A DNA stretch of 64,000 nt. Origin: Rhopalosiphum padi. Lineage: Eukaryota > Arthropoda > Insecta > Hemiptera > Aphididae. A program made the translations under genes and the position numbers. Position 1 is the stretch's first letter, and the number at the start of each line of letters is the position of its first letter. The stretch lies in the NCBI RefSeq assembly GCF_020882245.1, contig NC_083600.1, positions 25,978,001 to 26,042,000 of the forward strand, in the 5' to 3' direction. Below the pieces are notes generated by a model. That model was not told where the DNA came from and ran no database searches. It saw only the letters and a list, made by a program, of their open reading frames with translations. This document shows positions 34,880 to 48,660 of the stretch, piece by piece.

Positions 34880-37379
34880 TTAAGTCATAGGTTTAAATAC
34901 TGTATTTTCAATAAGCTTCAGTAAATCGACTACATTAGGTCTGGCTTTCACGTCTTTAATCAAACATAACTTCATTGTTTGCATTAGTACAGGAGGTATA
35001 CCTTGAGTAAATATTTTACTGTGACTCAAGAAACTAATATTTTGAGTAGATTCTGCAATGGCTTGTAACTTTTGCCAAGTGTTTGTCAAATGTGAATAAG
35101 GAGTCTTGCCATAAATTAAACTATACAATATGCACCCTAGTGACCATACATCTGATTTTTGATTTATCTAAATAGAGTGTAAAAAAAATATCAGTATTTA
35201 TTATTAAATCTAAAATATTCAACCAACTCACTTTATGTCCTTGAAAATTTGAACCGCCACTTCTTATACATTCTGGGCTCATATAATTCCAAGTTCCCGT
35301 AGTCACATCTTTTAACACACTTGTCATATCTCCATGAATTTTTGAAGCTATACCAAAATCTATCAATTTCAAACGACCACTGACTAGCAGAAAATTTGCA
35401 GGTTTAAGATCTGAATGTATGACACCTATTGGAAAAATAAATTATTTAATTCCAAGTAAAATATTTTTTTTTAGGGGGGGAGGGTTGTGTGTTTTTATTG
35501 ATTATTTAGAGTTTATTATACCAATAAAATTAATTAAATAACAAAAAATTTGAGAATTAAGATTGATAATCTCACTTTTTTAAATTTAAAATTTTATTTT
35601 TATGTCTAATAGTAAAATATACCATGCTTTCTTTTTTAAACTACAGTACACATACTAATTATATCTCACTACAAAAAACCTCAAAATATAATAGTGGACA
35701 AAAGTATAGATAAGTTTTCAACCTTGGCTTGAATATCAGATTATATAACAATATATTTACCTTTAGCATGTATTTCATTAACAATAATTAACATTTCTGA
35801 CCAATAGTACATTATCATATGAACAGACATATGTTTTGTGTTACGAATAAGTTTTGAAAGATCCGTATCACCTTTTTCCATAACCATGTAAAGTATTTTT
35901 TCTTTAGTAGTATATTGACTGAAATAATATAATATCTATGTGTATACTTAGATTTTGAACAAAAAATAAATAATGAAATAAATTGGATAAATAGAAATGA
36001 GAATTTAATTAGATACATTAAATTTACCTGTCAAATAGGTGTATAACACTTTCACATGATTGCAGGTTTTGTAACAAAGTAACTTCATTTAAATATCCTT
36101 TTGCAATAATATCTTCAACTTCGGATAAATCTACCTTTTTTATTGCAACCACTTGGTTTGTGTCCGGATGTAAAACCTTATTAAATTTCAAAAATATATT
36201 AGAAATAATAGTATAAATATCCTAACAAACATATATTTACCTCGTACACAACACTAGAACCACCATGGCCAAGTGTATTTAGTATACTATAATTAATTCC
36301 TTTAACAGATATATAGTTTTCATTGGCGCATTTAACACACACATTACTTGATGAATTAATTGGCCGTTTAAATTCTCCATCTTGAATAAATCCAACTGGA
36401 ATATGGCGAATAGGAGATCGAGCTCTTATTACAAAATTGTTACGATTTGCTGCAGGAGACAGTTCAAGTGCAGTATGTTTAGGTTGATCATCTAGGGGTT
36501 GACATTCTAATTGCTTAGTTGTTAAAGAATTATTTATTGAAAAAGATGATTGTGATGTTTCTGGTATAACAGTTGTTTCTCTGATACTATGATATAAACT
36601 GGTATCATAATTGTATTTTGAAGTTTCAGGTGACACATAATATGTCTCATCTTTCACGCTCTCTGATGATTTATTTGAAATTTCTTTTATAGTGAGTGAT
36701 GGTGTACTAATATTGCTTTTGTTTAATTTTTGTGATTCAGGTGTTCTTAATTCTTTTATTTGTTCTGGTAAATTTTCCTTATTGCTGTATAATGAGCGTT
36801 TAGTGCTTAATTCAATATTAGGTCTTACATTTTTTATATTAGTTAGTGTGTCACTTGGAGTTTCTAAATCACTATCATTTTGATTTTTAATAGCTGGACG
36901 GACAAATGGAGTATCATGAACTAAGTCAAGTTTTTCAAAACCACCAACTAAATTTTCAGGTGTACGTATTTGAAATGAACCTCCCAAATCAGCTTCTGCA
37001 GTTTTATTTTCAAATAAAGGTCGATTCTCATTTATATGTTTTAAAGATCTACCCTTTTGTCCCAAACGACTAGAAAAAAAAACAAAACCTATATATTCAT
37101 CTTAAATATTTATTGTAAAATGAACTATAGATTATTAAATATACAATAAGGATTTTATAATATCAGATTAAAAATTAAATATACATAATATATGAAAAAT
37201 AGCTATCCATATCTCTTTTTTATTTTTTTTTATATAAATACAGTAATAACTTACCTAGTTATTGGTTTTCTTGATCTAGAATATTTTAGTTGCAATAATG
37301 GACATGTAACATAATTATCAGTCTCTCCTTCATTTTCTTCAACATTGTAGAAATTGGATTCTATACTATGGTTCATCAT
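34880..37379 (-). CDS. Dual-specificity kinase TTK / MPS1 (spindle checkpoint)
   Basis: Six coding exons on the minus strand: 37379-37255, 37069-36241, 36176-36028, 35918-35761, 35425-35232, 35167-34880. The joined frame is 1,743 nt, 580 residues, shorter than human TTK (857) and near the length of other insect Mps1 proteins. The first 300 residues are polar and probably disordered, with many S/T-P sites; I see no clear TPR domain. The kinase domain fills the C terminus: glycine loop LGHGGSSVVYE (about 308-318), catalytic K331 in VAIKKVDL, HSDLKPAN (424-431; the family's HSD in place of HRD), DFG at 443-445, then TGTWNYMSPE and KSDVWSLGCILY. MPS1 acts at kinetochores in the spindle assembly checkpoint by phosphorylating Knl1 and partners. 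Two in-frame ATGs (37379, 37376) open the first exon. The protein ends shortly after the kinase fold (VFKPMT). Confidence 0.93.
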
Positions 37380-38891
37380 ACCCTACTTAAAATTTAATTT
37401 AATTTAATAGTGCTCAGACACAATAATATAATCTGTATACAACTAAAATTTTATACAAAACAGTCCACTATATACAAATCATGATCTATTTATAATTGTT
37501 ATCTATACATTATTATTGTTTAATTGATATTTAACTACTTATATAATAAGTAAATATAATGTAAATACTATTCTAATAAAGTTCCTAATATTAGAATTAG
37601 TTACAGCCAGCACGGCAGCACAAGTCCAAGCATTAGTAAGAGCTAAGTTTTATATTTTAGGATGTATAAATTATATTAAGAAAAGTGTAATGACTAAATT
37701 ATAAAAATCAAAGTAAAATATACATAATAAAAAAAAAAAAAATTAAAGAATCAACACATTTTGTTTCAATATTGAGCGTTTAAAATGTCAAATGTGTAGC
37801 CAGCAAATCGAAATAAATTTTTCTTGGACTGATTTTAATATGAGACGGAATGTAACTACACCATATTAGTAATATTAGTATTATCTTGAAAATCTTAAAA
37901 ATTCTTATTAAAAAATAGCAAGTCTACAATAATGTATAAGAAAGATACTTACTATCTGTATATACAGAATAATACAAATAATACAATGAGTAAATAACAT
38001 AACATAGAGTACCTACTAGATGTAGCAACATGATGAAATGGAGTATCAATTGACACTACTTTCCTTAACTACTTATAAAATAAAAATGTAATTACTGATC
38101 ATTAAAAAAACTTTGACAACTTTCATAATTATAAAAAAGTAAATTTGAATCAATTATGACGGTATAGGTATCATTATTTTTATTAAGACATCTTTTTTAA
38201 TAATAAAACCAAAGATCTTGTGATTCATATAAATTGATAAAAATTTTTATGATTTACAATTAGAAAGGATGTATCTTCTGCACAATTATAATTTAGATAT
38301 GGCCATACAAGTACAAAAAATAAAAACTTACCTCAAAAAAACTATAATTTGAATCCACAAAAATATAATTTGACTAATTTAATACCTAAATTATATTTGG
38401 CATCAACACAATATCATAATTCATAATATTGGTACGGTTATGAAAGTAAATAAAAGAAGCATTTAACTTGGTTATTTTCTTACACAGGCATAATCACAGA
38501 ATATATTATTATTCTTTTTAAAATTATTTTAATTTTTAGTATTTAATAATTTTTCTACAGTTTTACGTTATTACAATATAGCATTTAGTATTTACTTTTC
38601 TTATTTTGTAATTGTTTAGAATGTTGTTTTTTGTTTTTTTTCAGTTATCGTTATCAACTATTTCTCAATTCGTCCATTTTGAAAATTCAAAAAATAACGT
38701 TCCGTGTACAGTGTAGCCAAGATGCATAATACTCATTTAATTTAAAAAATAAAAAATGTAATTTATAGGTATCGTTTTTAAAAAACACTTGCGGGACATG
38801 ACAAAATATATATTTTGTCATGGGTATAACGTACTCTTAATTTGTTGCTTTTAAAAATGTATCAGATATACATTATCACTTTACACATCCA

Positions 38892-39159
38892 CAGTGGCGG
38901 CTATTCTGTAGTAAAGGTGTAGTGCCCGCTACACCTTCAATTAAAGGTAGATAGGGTTGGTTGTCTATATAATTTTTCGTAAGCGAATAATACAATAATA
39001 CTTTGAAATATTTTAATAGTTTAATAGTAAATATTTTTTTTCAACTTTTTGTACAAACTATTCAGTAGATGGAATGTTATATGAATGAATATTATTGAGG
39101 GTGGGTGGTTACTTCTTATGTTTCATTACACCTATATTTTTAAGGATAGCCACCACTGT
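38892..39159. mobile_element. Short element with CAGTGG termini
   Basis: The left end CAGTGGCGGCTATTC and the reverse complement of the right end CAGTGGTGGCTATCC differ at two positions. There is no ORF and no clear target duplication. Probably an old hAT-type MITE. Confidence 0.6.
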
Positions 39160-39986
39160 ACAATGTACATCCATCGGATCCATAACAATATAGTGTAACA
39201 TAATATTAATTTCCAAGTTACTGCCTACTTCATAATAATATTTATATAAGTCTATTTATATATAAATTATAAATAATATTCTATACATGAAATACTTATT
39301 CATTTTGTGGAGCATTTTTTTTTTGTATTTGGCCTATTTGAATACCTGGGCCCTGAAAATGTAAGGATTTCTAGACATCGTCTTAGTTTGCCTAGGTGGA
39401 ATTTCAGCACTGTGAACATAACGTACCTACATTTATATATACAGCATGACAAATTGACAAAATACATTATTGTATTTTGTCATGATAAATGTACGAGTTA
39501 TGAGGTAGCCAGGTAGGTACTATGTTAGTAATTATGTTAATATATTATCATTACTTGAGTTTAATATGCATACATTTTGAATATTTTATTCACTATTCAA
39601 ATTTAAACTTAATTCCCATTGCTTTTATGTACCTACTTGATGTAAATTTTTTCATCTAGCCCCTCCTCCGCTTATTTCATTTTTAGATCCCCGCCAGGGT
39701 CCTTACGACAATATGTTGTTGTATATATTTCAAAAATGAAACAAACAGCTTTTTATTTTAGTTAAGTACCATAGACCTATAAAAATCTTTATAGGTCTAT
39801 GTTTAGTACCTATACCCAAATAATCATGTGGTAGGTACTTATAAAGTTATAATTATGAGATAACTCAGATAACTAATAAAAATAAAAAAAAACTAATAAA
39901 ATATAGTATAATAGTTGTATAAATTGCTATGTCAGTAGTAAAAGTATATGCAGCAAAAATTATCATCGTTGTAAGTGAAATAGGCT

Positions 39987-40359
39987 CAGTGGCATATCTA
40001 GGAGGCTAGGCCTTTCTAACGGGGGAGGGGCGAAATATATTTACAACAGTCACCCACTCTTAAAATAGAAAATTACTTAAAAAAGTAACGTCACAACTAA
40101 AATAATTTTATTAATATACCACATATATATATATACCTATATCTTAATTCGTGTAATTATAGACACAGGAATTGGGCTATTTTATTCTTGTAAAATATTT
40201 AAATATAACATTGTAATTTGTATAATACATGAAATACAAATTTTTTATTTATTTAAATATAGTATAATACATGTCTATGCATACATATTATACTTATACG
40301 GTCCATTTGGAGAAGGCGATTACCCACCCTCTCCACATACACACCCAGGTATGCCACTT
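39987..40359. mobile_element. Short element with CAGTGG-like termini
   Basis: The left end CAGTGGCATATCTAGG pairs with the right end, whose reverse complement is AAGTGGCATACCTGGG. Flanking octamers AATAGGCT and ATTGGACT match at 5 of 8 positions, compatible with a decayed hAT-type duplication. Confidence 0.55.
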
Positions 40360-40765
40360 ATTGGACTTCTTTAAAAAAAACTATTAAAAACTGATTTTTT
40401 GGTTGAAAAACCTAATGTTAGAAAATTGTAAGTCAGTGAATTGGGAACAAATCGAATATGATCACACTACACTTTCATAACATTTGTTGAATGAAATGAA
40501 ATAAATGATGCGTCCACTGAACTTATAAATATTTTTCTCAACCACGATGTAAGATATGTGTTCAATGATATTGTATTTTAACCAAAATTGTAGGCAAAAA
40601 AGCCATTCGAAGTGACCATATAAATAATTAAAATAATTACCTACTGCCTACTGAGTACTGGCTATTATTTACTTATATAATATATATATGACAAAACTAA
40701 TACATTTTATAGGACAACTATAATGGTTTTGAAAGCTTTCAATTGCCTTTCATCATACGTATAAC

Positions 40766-40919
40766 CAGAACCGTGCCGTTAAGATTTGGCGCCCAGGGCA
40801 AAATTAAAAATATTCGCCCCCTATTTTATTTATCATTATGCATTTCAATTTTTTTGGCGCCCTTTTAAACCATGCGCTTGAGGCGCATGCCCCCTAGACC
40901 CCCCCACGGTTCGGCTCTG
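40766..40919. mobile_element. hAT-type MITE, 154 bp, with 8-bp target duplication
   Basis: The ends are CAGAACCGTG and, on the opposite strand, CAGAGCCGAACCGTG. The flanking octamers CGTATAAC (40758-40765) and CGTATAAT (40920-40927) match at 7 of 8 positions. The interior contains GGCGCCC motifs and C runs. Confidence 0.75.
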
Positions 40920-41197
40920 CGTATAATGGCTAATTTTATGGTTTCATTATGTCAAATTATCTTTTAACCGATTATTTTAAAATCTGTTTTATTGTATTTA
41001 ATTTAATTCGTTGTTTTAAATGTAAATGAATAAATTATAAATATACCCGCAGTATATATTGTATTGTTAAATTATTATATTATAACTATATTAACTACTA
41101 TATACGTAATAGTATAAATTAAATATTTATTATTATTATTATTACTAAAAAACCTAATCCATTTATCGCAATTTAAACTTTAATCACATGTTATATA

Positions 41198-41361
41198 CAG
41201 TGGCGTACTCAGGATTTTTAAGGGGGGGGGGGGTGTCATAAATCATAATTATATGCACGAATTGACCTTTTTTTTAATCATCGTTTCATAATTTGAACAG
41301 ATACTTATTTTTTAGGGAGGGTGTCATCTCCCTGACACCCCCCCCCCCGCTCACGCCACTG
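41198..41361. mobile_element. hAT-type MITE, 164 bp, perfect 8-bp target duplication
   Basis: The left end is CAGTGGCGTACTCAGG with a G run. The right end is the complementary C run and CGCCACTG. GTTATATA occurs exactly on both sides (41190-41197 and 41362-41369). The GGGTGTCA segments inside also face each other, so most of the element folds back on itself. Confidence 0.88.
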
Positions 41362-43181
41362 GTTATATACATTAAAAAGTTGTATTATTATTAAAAATCT
41401 ATTTAATATCTACATCTTAGTTCAGAATTTAAACATTTTAAACACATATATAATTATATATTAAAAATGTACCATTATATAAAAATACTTAAATTACATT
41501 AAAATTAGTATTTACCTACTATTAAATATTGTAAAACAAATTTCTAAAATAATTGTGTTTCAAAGCAATTTATTACAAATTAAAAATACTAAGAAATGAA
41601 ACGAATTAACGAACAGAAACACAAATGTAGTCTTTAGAATAAAATAAATATTTGTATACTCTATACAAGTATATACAACATATGTTTAAATATAAAACAC
41701 ATAGCAAATACCTAGTAAACTATCAACTATTATCGCAAAATTAACGCAAATATAATTATTTATAATTAGTTGATAAAAATTAGTATAAAAGATGTTTTGC
41801 CCAAAAATTTCATTCCAAAGATATTTTTTGGCCGGGTCGACTAATTTTATCACTCTTAGTTCTTACCCACAATCACACCCATATAGATCTATATGACCGT
41901 GCTCACAATTTATGATAGAAAATACTGAACACAAAAGAAAATGAATAAATGAAATTAACCATAAATGGTTAGGTAAAATTAAATCAAATCGATCATTCAA
42001 TTTTTGTGACGAGTTAATGCACGGTATCAAAGAATACGCATTCATTTCTTCAGTTCTTCACTAAGAACTTAAAATTGTATTTAATTATTTTTATACAATA
42101 GAACTTGAAAACATTAATCATTATTTTTATTTGTTTAATCTTGAGTGATCAACATAAATTAAAAACATATGTCGTGTATAGTATAAATATTAAATAGTAT
42201 AAAACTTACAAATTTCATGCGACGCCAATCGTTTAAATCTAAAACGTTCGATTTATGAGATACAGATTTTATTATGCTTTCCACATGCATGTCGTCAGAG
42301 TTGTATACACAGAACTCCTTAAAAAATTGTAATCTTATAAAATATTATATTGTTGATTATTTTTCCTGCAGTTCCTTTTCGAATCAAGCACTGACAAACA
42401 AAAATGTATAATCATTAAAATAACAAATTATTTAAACATGATTTAATATTTTTTTTTTTAATATTTTTTTAATAAAATATAAAGACTGTCATTATTTATT
42501 AGCTATCAGGTAAGGTCAGATAATATTTTTTTCGATGTTTTCGTTTGTATTTAATATTTTTGGTTGTTTATATTATTTTAATACATGGTAATATTTGTTT
42601 TCACTTTAGGTACAGCATAATTTTATATAATCAATCTATCGAGATTTTTCGGTGTTTTACTTGAAAGAAGAGTTATAGCGATTGGCAATGATAGCAACTG
42701 TGAATGCAATATTTGACTATTTCCTTATAGAATTAAATAGGAATTTTTGTAATTTAAGGGATAAATAATAATAATATTTTAACTCATTAGTTATATTAAT
42801 GATTATAAGAATAAATATAATCAATATTGTACATATAAATATACAATACTATACATACACATTACACATAATATAAACACGGAAATTCAATACTATATTC
42901 GGGACTTGGGTAGATGGTAGTCGGTAGATCACGTACGACATAACTAAAAATAGTATAATATTTATTACTTATTAGTTATTAGTATTATTTATATAATCAT
43001 TAATCAATGATAGTAGTGAAACGCTGATAAAACGTAGTACTTATAGATTAATATAAAATCTATAATTTTAATTAGTTATAGAAATGTTAATATATCACCA
43101 ATTTGTTCAGGCTTGGCCATACCGAATTTTTTTTTTTTTAGGCTTATTCCATGCCATTTAGACCCATTGCCGCTTTACCAT

Positions 43182-43375
43182 AACCAGTGACGTATTTTCA
43201 AAAATTGTGGGGCAGGTTATACCGAACAACATTATTTATATTATTATAGCTTCACCTCCGCACTCCCTTTATATACACAAGTATACTCGTATAACATATT
43301 GCCTTCGATTTTTTCTGGCGGGGTCTATTGAAATACTTGGGGGGGGCTAAGCCTCCCCCCGATGTCTGTCTATGC
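43182..43375. mobile_element. Possible short CAGTGACG-starting element
   Basis: It starts CAGTGACGTATTTTC and ends with a GGGGGG/CCCCCC fold and TCTATGCGTA, like the other short elements nearby. Termini are only weakly complementary and no duplication was found. Confidence 0.3.
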
Positions 43376-46300
43376 GTATAAGTTTAATTAGGTATCTAGG
43401 TTCATACATTTATAAATGATCAAACTATAAATATTTAATAGGAAGTCGTGTGGTGTAAACGAATAGGTAATGGTTAAAAATAAATTGTTTGTAGTTAATT
43501 AGTAATAATTACTTATAGCCTATAGGCCTTGTAAAATAAGTGTAAGTCAATATCAAGGGCTTCTTATTTGTACTCTGATATGGTCTAAATAGATAGTATT
43601 GATAGTAAATAGTTTACTATAACAAGTATAACATTTAAAATTTTAATACGTAAAACTAATTATTGATTAATGATTTAGTATACTTGGTCCCTTGGTCTGT
43701 GATCTTTTCTATGTTTCATTATATCAATTAAAATATATATTTATAATTATATCTTATGTATATTGTATATAGGCTGTTGTTGCTTATTAAAATTACTATA
43801 TTATACATATGTGATATGTAGCATTATAGTAATACATTGTAATAGTAATTACTGGAATTGATTTTAATGATGAATGCCGATCCTAAAGTATTTAAATTGA
43901 AATATCTTATACTCCCATTATGTATTTATGTCTATAATCATATATATTATACATAGACTTAACATTTATTAATAATCGATTCGATTCGATTGTTTGCGCG
44001 CAATATAAAATTTTTTCCTAAATATCAATGAATGTCTTTTGCGTACAAGGTACAACGTAAACATATAATTTGTATTTTTAAATTTGGACTTACCTAAAGT
44101 AATTGAATTATCAATACAAATTACAAACTATCAGTAAAAATTATCAGCAATATAAGTTTATCTTGTAATAAAAATATATCATTGGTAGTGTATTATACAT
44201 TTATTACCTATTAAATACACTATAATATTAAAAATAATCGTCGTGTATTAAACATATTACTATAGATAGGTAGGTACTAGGTAGTTACTAGTTAGTAGCT
44301 TCAAACTTTTAATAGTTGTTCGTCAGCAAGCAGTACTACAGCTATACTGACTATGAAAATCCAAATTTGTGATGTTTTTAAAACATGTCGAGATAAAAAG
44401 TGTACACATTTAGAGAATATCAAACTTAAAAATCTAGTGATAGTGGTGATCCAAATTTTAGTTGTACAATTAAACAATTTTACGAAAGTCTAGTGCTCAA
44501 TAAATTAAATTAAATTTCAAAAATGACAAACACGCATAACCATTGTAAGTACGACAATAGAACAATTAATTAATAAGTAGTAAAAAGACAAGAAGTAAGT
44601 AATTTAAAACATATAGAGCCAAAAATGATTTACACATTAAACCAAATAAACTCATACGCTGGGTGCTGGGAACTGAAAAATATTGATAACTATAAACATT
44701 TTTAATTTAGCGATATGCTGATATGTAATTAATTTGAAAATCTATACTTATATAGTTATATGAAACCTAAAAAATATTGTTTCTAAACTTACCCACGGAA
44801 ATATTCAAATGTTTAAAAGATGCTAAAAAACAATTCATTTTTGATGTTCGGCATAATCTTACTTACTAAGATAATGCTTTTTGTTTTGTTAGTGGTGATG
44901 GAAATCTATTAATATTTACATGTAAAAAAAATGGGAATTTTTACAAAGTGCAGAACACGTTTTTTGGGATGTGAAATTTTTATACGTTTCGATATATTTT
45001 GTTTAACTTTATGCTATTTACAATTTACGTATATATAAATAATTTTTATGATTCTGTGACGTTTTGTTTTGATTAATAAACATACTGATGATACTTACAT
45101 CAACGTTAAAAAATATATGTATTAAAATAGTTGAGATAGTAAAATATATTTAAGCAATTTTCATGATGATTTTTAAAAGCTGCTAATGTAGTATTGAACA
45201 TTTTCCCTAACTGAAAAATTTCATACTGTACCTTTCATTTAGGACAAAATTTATTTAGATACATTTAACAGCACAAAATATTATTGACAGACTACTTTTA
45301 AACATACTCGAAAAAACAACACTGTTCTAAAACAGATAAATGGATAGTGTTATAGCACCTAATATAAAGTTTAGTATGAATATAATAGAACTAATAGAAG
45401 TGTTCTTTTTCTAACGTACCAATTAAAATTAGTGAATTTATAAGAATTAAAAACAGATTTGAATAGTTGTAGTCTACCTGAAATAGATTTTACCCCGTTT
45501 TTTATTTTTTTAACTTATTCTAAAATAGAATATGAAAATTTTTCGCTAAACGTTAATTTGTTGCTTTAATCTTCACAGTTCACGGGGCGACAGGTCACAA
45601 CGAATCTGTCCATAGGTTAATACTTAATTAATAAATAATTCTTATTTCATAAACAATAGTTATTAGACAGATTGTACGCACAGGACTACGGACCAGGATT
45701 TGGGGACTAAAAAATAACATGCATCAAGACCGACAAGGTCAAATAATCAAATATAATATAGACAATATAGTTAATACAATCATACAGTTCGTGTGTATGA
45801 AATGTTTCCATGATTTGGAAGTTGAAATTGAATGTTCAAAAAATATAATTTTACATTAATCAATTGAAATTGTTTTTTTGATTTCTGTAGAATATGCGCA
45901 AATACAATTTTAGTTATTCTGACATACTGTCCATGTCCAACGTCTGTTTAATGTTAATACATTAACTTATGTTAAGATTAACGGGTGTCAACCGATGCTT
46001 AACCGGACATTGTAAGAATAGCCCTTACTTTATTTTTTAGTTAGTTATGGATAAATGGCATGAACATTGAAGTATTGAATACATTATATTGTTACCAGTA
46101 TCACGGTTATAGATAATATATTAAATCATTATTAATATGGAAGATGTTTTTTAAAATGAGTAGTATATAATTGAATTATTTAAATCAATGGAGTTATCTT
46201 TTATTTCTTGTTACCTATCATTTATAAAACTTATGTGACAACTCATTTTAAAATTACAATATTGGCAAGAATTTGGTTTGTATATTATAGATTTGTCATA

Positions 46301-46699
46301 CTATACACGTGTATTAGATGGAGATAACAAAATACAAATACGGGTATGACATTCTCTCAAAAACATATTATATCCCATTGTGAAAATTTAAAATGTCCAT
46401 AATATGAATAATTCAATAATTGCAATAATGTAACATTTACAGCGCAAATTGTAATATGTGCAATCTACATTAATTAAAGTAACAAAAAAAATAACGATTC
46501 ACTAACAAAGTAATAAACGACAAACAGGTTTGAAATTTTGAATCAAATTATCATGATACTTATTATTTATATTATTTTCTGTGTAGACGACGTCGTGGAG
46601 GTAGTATCTGAATATTCTGACTAATGAAGTAATGATTGTGATTTGTAAGTTGTGAGTTTGTGACGACGAATCACGATTCACGAATGTTAATGATAGGAA

Positions 46700-48660
46700 A
46701 AATACGTTAAATATCAGTTATGTTGTTGGCGGCCCTGGTGGGTCAAAACAATGGGACCACTGTTGACGTCTCGCGTTTATTCCATGAACGTGTGTCCGTC
46801 GTCGCGCGGATAGACGGGGCGAAAAACGAGCGTCGGTGCCCTTTCTCCCTTTTAATCGCATCACCATTCCGACTGAACGGTTGTCGCGGCAAAACACGGA
46901 CACTATCCGTAAACAGAAAAACGCTGTGGGCCTAGTTCGCAATTGTAGAAAACGACGGTTGAGCGTCCAAGCCCAAGAAAGATCGGTAGAATCGAAGAGA
47001 TTTAGCTCTCGGAAAATCGATCGGAATCGTAATGATGCGCGTCACGTGACCCGGCCCGGCCAATGGGGACGTTGCATCCTAATACACCACCCCGTCCCGC
47101 CCGCTAGTTGGTAGTTTTCGGGCATTAATGGTCGTATATGCGAGTTTCTCCGTTTTTGGTACGGAAATTAATTTATCGCCGATGCGCCGGGACCGCAGTG
47201 GGCATTCGAGAAATGACCGCGTAGTGCCGAATTAGCGGGAATAGGTGTTTTCGCCCGTGCGCGCGTGCCATCAACCACACGGGAAATACGTCGACGTGCG
47301 ACCGACGAGTGCGCGCCGTGTTACCGCCGCCGCCGCCACCGCAGCCGCAGCCGTAGCCGTCGCAGACCGCAGTAATAATAATAACAATAACAATAACAAT
47401 AATAGTAATAGTAACGGCGACGACAACGACGACGTCCACGACATAAATTCGTTTAACGATAATAATGGTGGTCGCGCCGTCGGGTTACCACCTCGACGCC
47501 GCCGGGAAGTCGTTCGTCGCGCGATACACCACCGTCACGTCCTGTCGCCGCCGTCGTTCACGTTATTAGCCCCAGCGTACCGTTTATGTATGTTTCAGCC
47601 ACAGTCGAAAGGTACGTTTATCCGTCAGGTGCTAGGCGCCAGTTAAAACGCGCGTGCCCTGGAGCTTTCCGCTAAATACGCGCCATAGCTACACAGGTAG
47701 AGTTGTAGAGGTAGCTAGGTAGGTAGGTAGGTATACGTCGCGCGGTTTTTCACGTTGGCCAAAAAAAATCGTGTCCGGTACCCCCCCGGGGAACCGCTGT
47801 CGTCTTTTTGTCGGGGGGCGGGCGCGGGGGAACCCGCCATGTTGATGTCGGCGTAAGCGCCAAAACCGTAAAATAACGCTAACTGTGTATTGGCGGCTTA
47901 CGCACACACACACACACACACGCGTATGTAATGTACACGTAAAAGCGCGCGCGTTACACACACACACACACGTCTCGCACGCATACACACGCATTCACAA
48001 GCGCGGCAACGCGCGCACACACAAGCCGCGCGCACCACGTACATGTCGCGGCCGCCGTCCAGTTACTGGTCGCGGCGGTTATTAATAAATAACAAAACAA
48101 ATAATAATAATAATATAATTTTATAAAAATACTATATTATAATGTTATTGTTATATTATATTAATATATTATAATATTATATTATTATTTCGTAACGGAC
48201 ACACATGGGTGTTAGCGTTTCGTACGCGCGTGTTTTGTTCGCGTTAAATGCCGCCGTTGCGCCGTTCCAGTGTTCTCTGATCAATTTTCGCGCCCAAGTC
48301 CGGTGCGCGCCCGTTAACGTCACATCGATGCTCTGACTTCGCCGCCACCGTCACCGCAGCCACCGCACCAGCAACGCCGCCGCCAACGCGCCGCTCCGTT
48401 TGTCCCATCAAACAGGTATCCCCTTGTGTTTGGGTTTTGTCCCCGTCTCGCATTTATTCAGTTAACCAAACCGACGACGACGATATCTCGTGCCTCGGTA
48501 CGACCAACGCGGATCTGAGGGCGGGCTCCCCATCACCCGTGTCGTAAGTGACGGTTACCGTCGTTTTCGTTTTGCCCCCCATTTTGGGTTTTCGTCGACC
48601 CACACGTACCTTCCTTGGTTGGGATCAGTCTCGAATTCAGGCAGGTATGGCGACTGTTAA
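46700..48660 (+). promoter_or_regulatory. GC/CpG-rich promoter island and 5' UTR region of the BET gene
   Basis: Two kilobases of high GC and CpG content after 9 kb of AT-rich sequence, with CCG, CGA and ACG triplet runs, AC dinucleotide runs (about 47903-47921 and 47957-47971) and AAT-type runs. Open frames here (e.g. 47245-47646) give repetitive A/N/R-rich strings and are unlikely to be genes. A consensus donor CGTGTC|GTAAGT after 48542 could end a non-coding exon that splices to the acceptor before 49628 of the BET gene. A strongly AT palindromic patch lies inside the island at about 48090-48190. Confidence 0.55.

Larger units (their letters stand above)
37380..46700. other. Long gene-poor stretch with several short elements
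   Basis: About 9.3 kb in which I can support no protein gene. The first part may hold the 5' UTR and promoter of the minus-strand TTK gene. Short frames such as 41863-42045 (minus) have no recognisable product and no splice context. Identified structure: four or five CAG-starting short elements (38.9, 40.0, 40.8, 41.2 and perhaps 43.2 kb) and two small palindromes (38797-38822, 39770-39801). From 43.4 to 46.7 kb I see only AT-rich unique-looking sequence. Confidence 0.6.

Noticed and set aside
41863..42045. 60-codon minus-strand frame with cysteines
   Set aside because: No recognised family, no conserved context, and length expected by chance.
47245..47646. 133-codon frame with poly-N and poly-A stretches
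   Set aside because: Encoded by simple triplet repeats within the CpG island; no conserved domain or splice support.
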